DNA of 36,257 bases from the NCBI GenBank assembly GCA_964520425.1, contig CAZFMX010000027.1, positions 1 through 36,257 on the forward strand, given 5' to 3'. Under the pieces are notes generated by a model. The model did no database searches and was not told the DNA's origin. It saw nothing but the letters and a program-made list of their open reading frames with translations. Position numbers and translations under genes: made by a program. Positions 8,513-17,224 of the stretch are shown here, piece by piece; positions within the stretch are counted from its first letter, which is position 1, and every line of letters starts with the position of its first letter. The stretch is from JAFGFY01 sp964520425. GTDB lineage: Bacteria > Desulfobacterota > DSM-4660 > Desulfatiglandales > HGW-15.

Positions 8513-9162
8513 TGTAAGTCCCCCACCTTTTTTATGAATTCATTAACCAGTCGATCCTGGTCTTTTTCCGTCATCTCTCTAGCCATGATCTCACCGGCCC
8601 TTTGGGCTGCAAGCTCGACCACGCCTTCCCGCAGTCTCTTCTTAGCCGATTGCATTTCTTGTTGGATCGTCAACTCGGCCTGCTTCAGAATCTGCGTTGA
8701 TCTCTTTTGGGCTTCGGCGATAATCTTGTCCCTTTCCGCTTCACCCTCTTTCCGGTACTGCTCGATAATATCCTGTTTCTCACCTTCAAAGTCTCTGAGC
8801 TTCCTTTCGGCTTCCTGATATTTACTTTCTGTTTCTTCCTTTTCCTTCTTCAGATCATCCAGTTTCTGCCTGATCTCATCAATCCGGGCCGTCAGCATAT
8901 CTTTGACTCTGAATTTTTTTACAACCACGACAAGGACAATCACCAATACCGTGAAATTCAAAAAACGACCCAACAGGTCCATAAGATCAGCAGTGCGATC
9001 TGCGTCATGTCCTTCCCCACTGGCGCCTTCCTCAACCGCTTCAGGACTGTTGGCATGATCATCTTCAGTCGCTAATGCCATCCCGCTAAAGAGAAGAAAG
9101 AACAAGGTAAAAAGGAGGATGGCGATGGTCCATCTCGAACCTTTCATCTTCGTTCGACCCAT
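8509..9162 (-). CDS. atpF: F-type ATP synthase b subunit
   Basis: Peripheral-stalk subunit, 217 residues. It has an N-terminal hydrophobic segment that looks like a signal peptide (ILLFTLFFLLFSGMALA), then an acidic spacer (~30-55), a second membrane segment (FTVLVIVLVVVV, ~70-82) and a long coiled coil. The extra N-terminal segment is longer than in E. coli b but is common for one of the two b subunits in Deltaproteobacteria. The start overlaps the upstream stop as TGATG, with GGGAGG upstream. The arrangement (b after b') suggests a b/b' heterodimer. Confidence 0.95.
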   Translation of the reverse strand: MGRTKMKGSRWTIAILLFTLFFLLFSGMALATEDDHANSPEAVEEGASGEGHDADRTADLMDLLGRFLNFTVLVIVLVVVVKKFRVKDMLTARIDEIRQKLDDLKKEKEETESKYQEAERKLRDFEGEKQDIIEQYRKEGEAERDKIIAEAQKRSTQILKQAELTIQQEMQSAKKRLREGVVELAAQRAGEIMAREMTEKDQDRLVNEFIKKVGDLH

Positions 9163-9590
9163 CAGACACCCCTCCCAAGTATCTTCTCTGCAAGTTCCTT
9201 TGAGAACATATTCAACTCATCTTCCAGCGATTGACGGACACCCGTTATACTGCGATCGATTTCATCCCTGGCCTTACCGATCTTCGCCTCTGCTGAAGAG
9301 ATCGCCTCCTGCAGGATCTCTTTTTCCACTTCCGTTCCCGCCTTCTTCAGCTTATCCTTTTCCTTGAAGCCGTCGTCCCTCACTCCATTGTAGCTTTCTT
9401 CAAGGCCTTTGATGTATTGATCTGATTTCTCGCGAAAATCCTCGATGCTCTCATACAGGCCTCTCACTTCCTCTGATCTCCGGCCTAATATTCTACGAAT
9501 TGGCTTGTAAAAAACAATATTGAGAATAAGGAGAAGAAAAAGAAAATTGACGATCTGAATGAATACAGTAATGTTAGGATATATATCCAT
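9162..9590 (-). CDS. F-type ATP synthase b' subunit
   Basis: A second peripheral-stalk b-type subunit, 142 residues. It has one N-terminal membrane helix (VFIQIVNFLFLLLILNIVFY) and the b-type motif KPIRRILGRRSEEV directly after it, followed by a coiled coil to the C-terminus. Pairs of b/b' genes occur in cyanobacteria, alphaproteobacteria and many Deltaproteobacteria. It is translationally coupled to the b gene by a one-base overlap. Subunits a and c are not next to it, so the Fo rotor and stator genes lie elsewhere. Confidence 0.93.
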   Translation of the reverse strand: MDIYPNITVFIQIVNFLFLLLILNIVFYKPIRRILGRRSEEVRGLYESIEDFREKSDQYIKGLEESYNGVRDDGFKEKDKLKKAGTEVEKEILQEAISSAEAKIGKARDEIDRSITGVRQSLEDELNMFSKELAEKILGRGV

Positions 9591-9723
9591 GGCTTACTAA
9601 GGTCCCTTTTTACCGGGGATTCTCAATCAACGAGATCGGTATTCTTGAAATGCAGAAAAGTGATCCATCACCAAGTCTTATAGAAGGGGCTCTCTTGTAA
9701 AAGCTTCTCCGGGTTGGAACCTC

Positions 9724-10110
9724 CTATGATTCCTTTACAACGTCTTTGATCGAAGCCACCTTTTTCTCTCCTGGCTCCTTTACTTTTTGCATGCTACAAT
9801 TCCCTTCAAAGACAACACCCTCCGCTATCAACAACGTGGGGGTCTCAATATTGCCAAAGACCTTTCCCGGGGCATTTATCTCAATCCGATCAGAGGCTAT
9901 GATATTCCCTCGAATCTCTCCACTGATAATGATATGAGAGACTTGTATATTGCTCTCCAGAGAAGCCGTCTCACCCACGATTAAAGTTCCGTCGGTGAAA
10001 ATCTCGCCCTTGAAACGGCCATCTATGCGAACCGAACCTTTGAAAGACAGCTTTCCTTCAAAGTCGGTATCGGCACTCAAAAATGCATCGATCTGGTTTC
10101 GTTGCTTCAT
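9724..10110 (-). CDS. Bactofilin (polymer-forming cytoskeletal protein)
   Basis: A 128-residue bactofilin. After a short N-terminal tail (MKQRNQIDAFLSADTDFEGKL) comes a right-handed beta-helix built of ~18-residue turns (FKGSVRIDGRFKGEIFTDGTLIVGE, IQVSHIIISGEIRGNIIASDRIEI, GKVFGNIETPTLLIAEGV). Bactofilins form nucleotide-free filaments that act in cell shape and polar scaffolding. The start at 10108-10110 is chosen because the protein family begins there and AGGA lies 8 bases upstream; an upstream in-frame start would add 13 unrelated residues. It precedes the ATP synthase genes on the same strand, as in other Deltaproteobacteria. Confidence 0.93.
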   Translation of the reverse strand: MKQRNQIDAFLSADTDFEGKLSFKGSVRIDGRFKGEIFTDGTLIVGETASLESNIQVSHIIISGEIRGNIIASDRIEINAPGKVFGNIETPTLLIAEGVVFEGNCSMQKVKEPGEKKVASIKDVVKES

Positions 10111-10196
10111 GTCAAATCCTGTTTTCAAAAGGCGCCAAATCAATATCACACGGGTTTTTTCATTTCAAGAAAAAAAATTCACAAAGTACCCTTAAA

Positions 10197-10215
10197 CCCC
10201 CTTTTAAAGAGGGGG
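10197..10215. repeat. Hairpin CCCCCTTTT...AAAGAGGGGG
   Basis: A compact inverted repeat with five G:C pairs at its base, followed by a short pyrimidine stretch, upstream of the bactofilin gene. Hairpins of the CCCCCTTT/AAAGGGGG type are scattered through deltaproteobacterial intergenic DNA (established impression, not searched). It could be a weak terminator on the plus strand, but no T-run follows. Confidence 0.35.
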
Positions 10216-10494
10216 CTTCTAAGGAAATCTGATAAGAAGCAAAGACTCCAAACCCATGAAAGATCTCGTCATGATGAGATGGGCTACATACCAAACTTTA
10301 CCCCATATCAAACATTTCATCTCACTTTAACTCAATTTTTAAACTAAAAATAAACGTCCGTATTCTCTGCTTGGAAATGACCCTATCTTTCCTCCTTAAT
10401 ATCGAGAAGACGTAGTCCACGCAAGAGCCCCTATAACCCACCATCAAATCTCCATCTATGTACTGAAGATAGTGTATTTTGTGAGAACCCTGGG

Positions 10495-10600
10495 CGCCGC
10501 AAGTTGTCAGATGCAAGGCGCCGAGAAGCGCCGACTGAGGCGTATGATCAATACGCCGCAAGGAGAAGTGACCGAAGGCAACACAGAAGATGACATCTTG
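10495..10600. repeat. MITE-like palindromic intergenic element
   Basis: A repeat-type segment with a central hairpin GGCGTAT-gatca-ATACGCC (10539-10557). It is flanked by GCAAGGCGCCGAGAAGCG on the left and AGTGACCGAAGGCAACACAG on the right. This arrangement (an 'AAGGCG' arm, a central 'GCGTAT/ATACGC' hairpin and a 'GAAGGCAAC' arm) is a familiar design of non-coding repeats in deltaproteobacterial genomes. No coding content. Confidence 0.5.
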
Positions 10601-10753
10601 ATGGTGGATCAGGGAGGCCTGTCTCTTCTTGACACTCGGCAATAATTTACCTATGCTCTCTTGTTTGATAGATTTTCAAAGAATCAGGAAGACGATATTA
10701 AAAGATTCACCATAACCAATAAACAGAGGTTCAAGACAGGCAGGAGGATCGTT

Positions 10754-11380
10754 ATGCCAATCCTTTCGAGCAATATTCGTCCCAATCTTGCGGGCGATCA
10801 CCCCGTGGTCCATCCATCTTCACTCATCGATCCGTCGGCCCAGATTATCGGCAACGTCCAAATCGCAGCCGATGTATTTATAGGCCCTTTGACGGTGATT
10901 CGCGCGGATGAGCTGGGGCCGGAGGGGCGTGTTGAACGTATCGTCATCGAGGAAGAGGTCAATATCCAGGACGGGGTCATCATCCACAGCCACGGGGGCA
11001 AATCGGTTACCCTTGGCCGCAGGACCACTGTTGCACACGGCGTGGCCATCCACGGCCCTTGTATTATTGGCGCGGATTGTTTTCTATCCATGAGGTCTAT
11101 GGTTTACAGCGCGACGATTGAGGACTCCGTATGGATCGGTATGGGAGCAATCATTATGCAAGCGACTCTTCAAAGTCACATCAAGGTTCCGGAGGGGGCA
11201 GTCATCCGGGGGCGTCTTGACCTAATGGGATTACGCCATGTTTCACACAAAGAACAAGCCTATATGGAAAAGATGCATCGAGCCAATTCTCGCCTTCGCA
11301 AGGATTATCTGGAACTGCGGAGCAAAGCTCAATCGCTGATGGATGAAGCTCGAGCCCGTCAGGAGGAAAAAGAACAATAG
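10754..11380 (+). CDS. Gamma-class carbonic anhydrase (hexapeptide-repeat protein)
   Basis: Probably a zinc (or iron) enzyme that interconverts CO2 and bicarbonate. The 208 residues form a left-handed beta-helix of hexapeptide repeats plus a C-terminal charged helix. Residues line up with the Cam prototype: R50 and D52 in VIRADELG, Q72 in NIQDGVIIH, and three metal-ligand histidines at ~78, 95 and 100 (GVIIHSHGG, TVAHGVAIHG). An acidic loop (DELGPEGR) follows the R-x-D, as in Cam itself. ATG at 10754 is preceded by AGGAGG at 7 bp. It is convergent with rodA, and the stop codons are one base apart. An acyl/sugar transferase of the same fold is less likely. Confidence 0.85.
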   Translation: MPILSSNIRPNLAGDHPVVHPSSLIDPSAQIIGNVQIAADVFIGPLTVIRADELGPEGRVERIVIEEEVNIQDGVIIHSHGGKSVTLGRRTTVAHGVAIHGPCIIGADCFLSMRSMVYSATIEDSVWIGMGAIIMQATLQSHIKVPEGAVIRGRLDLMGLRHVSHKEQAYMEKMHRANSRLRKDYLELRSKAQSLMDEARARQEEKEQ

Positions 11381-11381
11381 A

Positions 11382-12488
11382 CTACTGAAACATAAAGCGC
11401 CGCATGCTGATATTCATCAGCAGTCCCATCCCCGCCATGGTGACCACAATGGACGATCCCCCATAACTTAGCAGGACAAGAGGGATGCCTACCACAGGCA
11501 ACAATCCTGTGATCATACCCACGTTGATAAACAACTGCCAAAAGACAAGGGTGATTATACCTAAAGCGACAATGGAGCCAAACCGATCCATGGAATTCTT
11601 GGCAATATTGATCCCCCAGAGGATCAACAGGAGATAAAGTAAAAGCAGAATCACTCCCCCCACAAAACCCCATTCTTCAGCCAGCACGGAAAAGATATAA
11701 TCCGTATGTTGCTCCGGCAGAAAGTGCAACCGGGTCTGCGTGCCATCTAAAAAGCCCTTGCCAATGAACTGACCGGATCCGATGGCAATCTTCGATTGAT
11801 TGACTTGCCAGCTCGCCCCAAGAGGGTCTGCGTTCGGACTGAGAAAACTCAAAATGCGCTGCTGCTGATATTCCTCAAACATAAAGAACCACATTAAAGG
11901 GGCCGTGGTAAGAAAGGCAGCGAAAAGAATCAACAGGGAGTTCTTGTGGACCTTTGTGAACAGGATAATGCTGAAAGAGACAATGGCTAGAAGCAGGGCA
12001 GTCCCCAAATCGGGTTCTATACCGACCAAGACACATGGAAAAGCAATGAGAAGAAAAGGTTGCCACAAATCCCTCAGCCGAGATGCCCTATCCATACCCT
12101 GCTCCCCAAAGTACTTGGCGAGTGTCAGAACGAGGACAATCTTGGCCAGCTCGGAGACCTGGAAACGAATCCCCCCGAACTCCAACCACCTTTGAGAACC
12201 CGAATGGACCTCCCCTTTGAGAAACACCAGTACCAATAAACAAAGGGTGAGAAGATAGGCTGGGAAGGCTAGTCTCTCAAGAAGGTGATAATCAAAGGTA
12301 GTCATCAATAAAAGGACTGAAAATCCGATGAGGTACCAGTAGATCTGCTTCATAAAGATTTGGGATCCTCCCGTATCTCTAATGGCGGCCGTGGCGCTGT
12401 AAAGATTCGCTATGCTGATGCCTGCGATCAGGATCAACAAAAGGAGCAGGATCCAGTCAAAGTTCTGAAGCAGTCTTCTGTCAAACAT
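11382..12488 (-). CDS. rodA: Rod-shape SEDS glycosyltransferase RodA
   Basis: Polymerises lipid II into glycan strands in the elongasome, partnered with PBP2. It is 368 residues long with about ten membrane helices. Family signatures include NLYSAT near the N-terminus, the large extracytoplasmic loop GSGQFIGKGFLDGTQTRLHFLPEQHTDYIFSVLAEEWGF, and the conserved C-terminal MITGLLPVVGIPLVLLSYGGSS. The start overlaps the PBP2 stop by 8 bases. Last gene of the mre operon. No terminator is evident between it and the convergent carbonic anhydrase gene. Confidence 0.97.
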   Translation of the reverse strand: MFDRRLLQNFDWILLLLLILIAGISIANLYSATAAIRDTGGSQIFMKQIYWYLIGFSVLLLMTTFDYHLLERLAFPAYLLTLCLLVLVFLKGEVHSGSQRWLEFGGIRFQVSELAKIVLVLTLAKYFGEQGMDRASRLRDLWQPFLLIAFPCVLVGIEPDLGTALLLAIVSFSIILFTKVHKNSLLILFAAFLTTAPLMWFFMFEEYQQQRILSFLSPNADPLGASWQVNQSKIAIGSGQFIGKGFLDGTQTRLHFLPEQHTDYIFSVLAEEWGFVGGVILLLLYLLLILWGINIAKNSMDRFGSIVALGIITLVFWQLFINVGMITGLLPVVGIPLVLLSYGGSSIVVTMAGMGLLMNISMRRFMFQ

Positions 12489-14322
12489 CTTGTTCTCTTC
12501 CTAAATAGGCTTCAAACAACTCCTTGGCAATGGGGGCTGCAGCCTCACTTCCCCCTTTTCCGGCATGTTCAACGAGGATCGCCAATGCTAAAACGGGATC
12601 CTCTGCGGGTGCAATGGCCACAAACCAGGCATGATCTCTGAATTTAACCGGAATCTCACCCTCTTCTTCAAGGGCCTCAGTCTTCTTAAGACCCACGACC
12701 TGGACTGTACCCGTCTTTCCGGCAACCGAGATTCCCTTGACTTTGGCCCTCCTTCCGGTGTTATCCTGGGTCTCGTGGACCACACCTACTAGGGCCTTCT
12801 TGATCAGTTCCATGTTTTCCGGGCTAACCTTGACTTGTCCCCTCAAAGTGGGAGCAAACTTATAAACGCTTGTCTCATCCTTCCCTACCCGTTTGACGGC
12901 CTTTGGCTGGTAAAGATAGCCCCCATTAAACATGGCGGAAATCATTTCCGCTGCCTGCAGCGGTGTCACTTGCAGAAAGCTCTGTCCAATAGCCAGAGAA
13001 ATGGTCTCCCCTCTCTGCCAAGGCTCATGCCGGGTCTTGAGCTTCCACTCACTCGTGGGAACAAGTCCCGGCTTTTCAGAACCGATTTCAAAGCCTGTCT
13101 TCTCGCCAAGGCCAAAGGCCTTTGAATAGCGGGCGATGGTGTCCACATCAAGGAGCTCTCCCAATCTATAAAAATAGACATCGCAAGACCCCACAATGGC
13201 TTCATAAAGAGAAACCTTGCCGTGCCCCACCACTTTCCAGCAGCTGCGGACGTCATTTTTTCCCACACGATAAGTCCCCGTACAAAGGACTTCCTCTTCC
13301 GGATCAATGACACCCTCCTCTAGAGCCGCCATGGCCATGACCATCTTGAATATCGAGCCGGGAGGATATTGACCGGAAATGGCTCTATTCAGGAGCGGTG
13401 TATTTTCAGTAGAATTAATCCTTTCCCACTCCGTTTTATCCAACCCATCGATGAAGGCATTAGGATCAAAGGCGGGACTGCTGGCAAGGGCAAGGATCTC
13501 TCCGTTGTTGGGATCTAAGGCCACAATTGCTCCCCTCTTCCCGGCAAGAGCTGCCTCAGCAATCATCTGGAGGTTCATGTCGATGGTCAACCAGACATTT
13601 AGACCGGGGGTGGCCGGTCTGCTGGATATGACTCTAAGGTATCTCCCTGCAGCATCCCTCTCCACCTGTGCCCCTCCTCTGATTCCGAACAAATCCTTCT
13701 GCCATTTCCTTTCCACACCGTCCTTGCCTATAAGATCTCCTGCCCTATTGCCTTTGTATTCGCCGCTATTCAACTGCTCTTCACTGATTTCCCCCAAATA
13801 CCCGATCAAGTGAGATGCGAAGCTCTTATGAATATAGTATCGTTGTGGGTGTGGTTGGATGTCAACACCCGGCAAATCAAAGAGCTGCGTCTCAATTACG
13901 GCCAGCTCTTTACGAGACATACCTCTCTTGACAAGAATGGGTTTGAATGGATACAGACGAGATGTCTTGTCAAATTTCTTCTCCACCTCTCGCGGATCAA
14001 GACCTATCAGCCTTCTGAGGCGCTCAAGAAGCTGATCCCTATGTTGGATTTCTTCGGGGATGATGTAGAGATTGTAGGAAGGCCGGTTATCGACAAGCAG
14101 ATCTCCGTTACGATCAAAGATCTTTCCCCGGGCAGGGGGGATATCCTGGAGACGGATGCGATTATGGTCGGACTGGTCCCTGTAGTTCGGACCTTTGAGT
14201 ATCTGAAGAAACCACAGTCTTGACACCAAAACAACAAAAGCAGCAATCACACAGAGTGTGACTATCTTGAGACGTCTGTTTAGAATCTCTATGGAGACTG
14301 CATCAAAACCCGAGCTTCTCAT
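12481..14322 (-). CDS. mrdA: Penicillin-binding protein 2 (elongasome transpeptidase)
   Basis: Transpeptidase cross-linking peptidoglycan during side-wall growth. It is 613 residues from the chosen start MRSSGFDAV; an in-frame upstream start would add 16 residues and overlap mreD. The chosen ATG (14320-14322) has AAAGGA upstream and leaves a 19-bp gap to mreD. Membrane anchor at ~20-40, then the pedestal domain (IPPARGKIFDRNG), then the transpeptidase with SIFK (active serine ~323), S-C-D (~379) and KTG (~536). All catalytic motifs are intact. Works with RodA next door. Confidence 0.97.
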   Translation of the reverse strand: MRSSGFDAVSIEILNRRLKIVTLCVIAAFVVLVSRLWFLQILKGPNYRDQSDHNRIRLQDIPPARGKIFDRNGDLLVDNRPSYNLYIIPEEIQHRDQLLERLRRLIGLDPREVEKKFDKTSRLYPFKPILVKRGMSRKELAVIETQLFDLPGVDIQPHPQRYYIHKSFASHLIGYLGEISEEQLNSGEYKGNRAGDLIGKDGVERKWQKDLFGIRGGAQVERDAAGRYLRVISSRPATPGLNVWLTIDMNLQMIAEAALAGKRGAIVALDPNNGEILALASSPAFDPNAFIDGLDKTEWERINSTENTPLLNRAISGQYPPGSIFKMVMAMAALEEGVIDPEEEVLCTGTYRVGKNDVRSCWKVVGHGKVSLYEAIVGSCDVYFYRLGELLDVDTIARYSKAFGLGEKTGFEIGSEKPGLVPTSEWKLKTRHEPWQRGETISLAIGQSFLQVTPLQAAEMISAMFNGGYLYQPKAVKRVGKDETSVYKFAPTLRGQVKVSPENMELIKKALVGVVHETQDNTGRRAKVKGISVAGKTGTVQVVGLKKTEALEEEGEIPVKFRDHAWFVAIAPAEDPVLALAILVEHAGKGGSEAAAPIAKELFEAYLGREQDV

Positions 14323-14341
14323 ATAAGCGATTCCTTTAACT

Positions 14342-14881
14342 TCATATCCATATGCCGTTCTCCGAATCACCCTCTCTCGGACCCTCTATCAGCATCCCCA
14401 CCCAATGAAAAACGCGGAGAATCAACGGCCCAATAAGGCCCGAACAGACTCCTGAACCGGCAAACGCCCAGAGAATAGGATATGAAACATGAATCTCGAA
14501 GGAAAAGATGTGCAAGAAGGAAATCAACAAGCCCCCTTTTAATAGGACGGCGATCAGGATAATGATCGCCTGGCCCTTTGCTGAGCGGATGTCCAAGAGG
14601 CCAGACCCGATATGAATACTCAAAAAAAGCATCAAATAGAGGAGTGTAAAAAGCCCCAGTGGGCCTCCCGAATAGATGTCTATCAGAAGTCCCTGGCTCA
14701 GCGCGAAGACGCCTGCGCCCGTCTCTTCATCCATGAGCAAAAAGTATGTGGTGATGATAATCACGAGATCGATATCGAAGAAATGAATCCCGAAAAAGTT
14801 AATGATGCCCCCTTTCATGAGTACAAATAAGAGAGAGACCATCCAGAGAAAGATGTATGAAATCAGTCTTCTTCTTCCCAT
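14342..14881 (-). CDS. mreD: Rod-shape-determining protein MreD
   Basis: Integral membrane component of the elongasome. It is 179 residues with five to six hydrophobic segments and the family-typical acidic-aromatic stretch FFDIDLVIIITTYFLLMDEETGAG, followed by GLLIDIYSGGPLGLFTLLYL. It overlaps the end of mreC by 19 bases and is followed by PBP2, the standard gene order. Sequence conservation in MreD is weak, so the call leans on topology, the GL-DI-SG motif and context. Confidence 0.93.
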   Translation of the reverse strand: MGRRRLISYIFLWMVSLLFVLMKGGIINFFGIHFFDIDLVIIITTYFLLMDEETGAGVFALSQGLLIDIYSGGPLGLFTLLYLMLFLSIHIGSGLLDIRSAKGQAIIILIAVLLKGGLLISFLHIFSFEIHVSYPILWAFAGSGVCSGLIGPLILRVFHWVGMLIEGPREGDSENGIWI

Positions 14882-15708
14882 TGGTTCCCTAACGGAGCCT
14901 CCTCTAGAATGACCAGCAATTCTTCCAACTTCGAAAAATCGACCATAGGTCTGACTTTAACATCTCTAAACAACTCACCCGGGGTGTTGACAACTGTCAA
15001 TACTTCGCCCACATCCAAGCCTTTCGGGTAGACACCTCCCAGGCCGGAAGTAACCACCTTGTCTCCGACCTCCACGTCACTTGTTTCGAGCACATAATCA
15101 AGCCTGCAAACATTTGAAGAGAGTCCCTTTACAATCCCCCCATCTCTTGAGCGCTGGATAATACAGTCTACAGAACTATTCTGATCTATGATAAGTAGGA
15201 CCTTGGCATAATCCGCTGACACTGAAACCAAGCGGCCGACAACACCCCGGGCATTGACCACCGGCATATTGACTTTCAACCCGGAATCTTCACCCTTATC
15301 GATGATCACCGATTCAAACCATCCGCTTGGATCGCGGAGGATGACCTGAGCCGCTAACACAGGCCAGTCATAGGTTTCTTTGAACTGCAGGAGTTCCTGA
15401 AGGCGTTCGTGGGTGGTGAGTCTTTCCTGATATCGGGAGTTCTCCATTCGAAGAAGGTCTATTTCCCGCTTCAGAAGGGTGTTTTCATTGTGGGCCTGGA
15501 TCAAGGCGAAATATTTGAACCAGATAGCTTTCGTCGTATCAATAGTGCTTCTGATGAATCTCTGAAATGGTGCGGTGATTTCAACAATGATCTTTTCAGC
15601 CGGATTCCATCTCCCCTTCCCCCCTAACTTCGAAGAAACCAAGACGAGGATGACGAAGACAAGTATAAGCCATATCCAGACTGTTCTGAACTTCCTTAGA
15701 TCAAACAA
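14863..15708 (-). CDS. mreC: Rod-shape-determining protein MreC
   Basis: Periplasmic scaffold that activates PBP2/RodA. It is 281 residues: an N-terminal membrane anchor (WIWLILVFVILVLVSS), a coiled coil (~75-110), and the beta-rich MreC core with VILRDPSGWFESVIIDKGEDSGL, VVNARGVVGRLV and VVTSGLGGVYPKGLDVGEV. It is 140 bp downstream of mreB, and a candidate partial terminator lies in that gap, so mreB may be transcribed more strongly than mreCD-mrdA-rodA. Confidence 0.97.
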   Translation of the reverse strand: MFDLRKFRTVWIWLILVFVILVLVSSKLGGKGRWNPAEKIIVEITAPFQRFIRSTIDTTKAIWFKYFALIQAHNENTLLKREIDLLRMENSRYQERLTTHERLQELLQFKETYDWPVLAAQVILRDPSGWFESVIIDKGEDSGLKVNMPVVNARGVVGRLVSVSADYAKVLLIIDQNSSVDCIIQRSRDGGIVKGLSSNVCRLDYVLETSDVEVGDKVVTSGLGGVYPKGLDVGEVLTVVNTPGELFRDVKVRPMVDFSKLEELLVILEEAPLGNQWEEED

Positions 15709-15814
15709 TGACTCTCTTTGATAACCTCATGAATAGCAGTTTTGGGAATTGAAATTCACCTTCTGATGTTTCGGCCTTGTGGCTCGATGATTGAAGGTCT
15801 TTCACAAACACAAA

Positions 15815-15846
15815 TACAAAAGAAAGAGGCCCTTTCGGACTCCTTT
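15815..15846 (-). terminator. Candidate terminator after mreB
   Basis: On the minus strand, just past the mreB stop, AAAGGAGTCC-GAAA-GGGCCTCTTT forms a ~10-bp stem with one bulged C and a GNRA-type loop (15823-15846). It is followed by CTTTTGTATTTG. The tail is T-rich but interrupted, so termination may be partial. This would set mreB levels above the downstream genes. Confidence 0.55.
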
Positions 15847-15848
15847 GA

Positions 15849-16883
15849 CTATTTGATCATGACTTCTCTTAATACGGAAATATTATCCAATGTCTTGCCG
15901 CAGCCTAGGACGACCGTGGACAAGGGATCCTCTGTAATCGTGATGGGCAATTTGGTCTCCTCTCTCAGGAGTATATCCAGGTTCTTAAGCAGCGAACCCC
16001 CACCCGTCAAAACAATCCCTCTGTCTACAATATCTGCAGCCAGTTCCGGCGGAGTCTGCTCCAGTGCAATACGCACCGTCTCCACAATGGCTTCCACCTG
16101 TTCTGAAATCGACTTCCTCACCTCATCCGAATCGATGGTCAAAATCTTTGGAATACCGGTTACGAGATCGCGTCCTTTGACTTCAATGGTTTCCAATTGG
16201 TCATGAGGATAGGCGTTTCCGATGGTGGTTTTGATGACTTCAGCGGTGGAGACACCGATAAGAAGATTATATTTTCTCTTGATGTGCTGCAGTATCCCTT
16301 CGTCCATCTTATCGCCACCCACGCGGACAGATTTGCTATAGACAATACCCGCCAAAGAGATCACAGCCACTTCCGTCGTGCCACCACCAATATCTACGAC
16401 CATGTTGCTCGTGGGCTCGGTAATAGGTAATCCGGCGCCAATCGCCGCCGCCATGGGCTCCTCAATAAGAAAGACCTCTCTGGCCCCTGCCGATTCCGCC
16501 GATTCCCGAACTGCCCTCTTTTCTACCTGAGTAATCCCGGAAGGAACACAGATAATAATTCGTGGCCTCACGAGTGTTCTTCGATTGTGGACCTTTCTGA
16601 TAAAGTGACGAAGCATGGCCTCCGTGATTTCAAAATCGGCTATGACCCCATCCTTCATGGGGCGAATGGCCACGATGTTTCCGGGAGTACGCCCCAGCAT
16701 CATCTTTGCCTCTTTGCCGACAGCTAAAACCTTTGAATCTCCCCTCTCTCCTTTTCTGACCGCCACAACGGAGGGTTCACTGAGAACGATTCCCTTGCCC
16801 TTGACATAGACCAGTGTGTTTGCTGTCCCCAGATCAATTGCCAGATCATTAGAGAATAGGCCCAATATGGGATCCAATAACAT
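15849..16883 (-). CDS. mreB: Rod-shape-determining protein MreB (bacterial actin)
   Basis: Actin-like ATPase that forms membrane-associated filaments guiding the elongasome. The 344 residues match the family. Actin-fold motifs: phosphate-1 DLGTANTLVYVKGKGIVLSEPSVVA, phosphate-2 VVDIGGGTTEVAVISLAG and the adenosine motif GIVLTGGGSLLKNLD. ATG at 16881-16883 is preceded by AAAGGAG. It is divergent from rpmH; the 173-bp gap carries promoters for both sides. Confidence 0.99.
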   Translation of the reverse strand: MLLDPILGLFSNDLAIDLGTANTLVYVKGKGIVLSEPSVVAVRKGERGDSKVLAVGKEAKMMLGRTPGNIVAIRPMKDGVIADFEITEAMLRHFIRKVHNRRTLVRPRIIICVPSGITQVEKRAVRESAESAGAREVFLIEEPMAAAIGAGLPITEPTSNMVVDIGGGTTEVAVISLAGIVYSKSVRVGGDKMDEGILQHIKRKYNLLIGVSTAEVIKTTIGNAYPHDQLETIEVKGRDLVTGIPKILTIDSDEVRKSISEQVEAIVETVRIALEQTPPELAADIVDRGIVLTGGGSLLKNLDILLREETKLPITITEDPLSTVVLGCGKTLDNISVLREVMIK

Positions 16884-16981
16884 TACTATCTCCTTTAAGA
16901 ATATTCTACGTTTTCAATAAGTTACAGAATACTGTTCACAAGGAATACGAGAATTGGAATCAAGAACCGAGATTAATCCCC

Positions 16982-17010
16982 TTGACAAATCCTTAACCAT
17001 GTATTTTACT
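16982..17010 (+). promoter_or_regulatory. Candidate sigma-70 promoter for the rpmH operon
   Basis: A perfect -35 box TTGACA (16982-16987), a 17-bp spacer and a -10-like TTTACT (17005-17010), about 45 bp before the rpmH ATG. The -10 matches TATAAT at four of six positions. The position and spacing are right for a strong promoter driving rpmH-rnpA-yidD-yidC. Confidence 0.6.
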
Positions 17011-17056
17011 TACAAATTTACAAGGAAATCAATCTTAAAATTAAGTAATAAGAGCC

Positions 17057-17191
17057 ATGAAAAGAACATATCAACCAAGTAACTTAAAGAGAGTCCGCAA
17101 ACACGGCTTCAGGGCCAGAATGAGCACCAAAGGGGGTTTGAAGGTCTTGAGCCGTAGAAGAGCTAAGGGAAGGAAGCGAATAACGGTTTAA
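17057..17191 (+). CDS. rpmH: 50S ribosomal protein L34
   Basis: Full-length L34: 44 codons, MKRTYQPSNLKRVRKHGFRA at the start and RRRAKGRKRITV at the end. This is the canonical L34 sequence with its TYQPS start and basic tail. It is followed 33 bp later by rnpA, as in nearly all bacteria. A promoter-like sequence lies upstream. Confidence 0.98.
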   Translation: MKRTYQPSNLKRVRKHGFRARMSTKGGLKVLSRRRAKGRKRITV

Positions 17192-17224
17192 ACCGGGAAT
17201 GTTTGGAAGAAACGTTGACTCTGG

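Larger units (their letters stand above)
10111..10753. other. 643-bp divergent intergenic region
   Basis: Separates the bactofilin/atp operon (leftward) from the carbonic anhydrase gene (rightward). It contains a C5/G5 hairpin (10197-10215) and a MITE-like or structured repeat (about 10495-10600). The open frame on the minus strand across 10322-10642 has no ribosome-binding site of note and is composed mainly of the repeat, so it is not called a gene. Promoters for both directions must lie here, but I see no near-consensus pair. Confidence 0.6.

Noticed and set aside
10322..10642. 106-codon ORF on the minus strand
   Set aside because: Half of it is the repeat at 10495-10600. The sequence has no family features, and it would be an isolated gene without a start signal.
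16884..17056. Replication origin near rpmH
   Set aside because: The rpmH cluster is often near oriC, but there are no clear DnaA boxes (TTATCCACA) and no dnaA or dnaN here.
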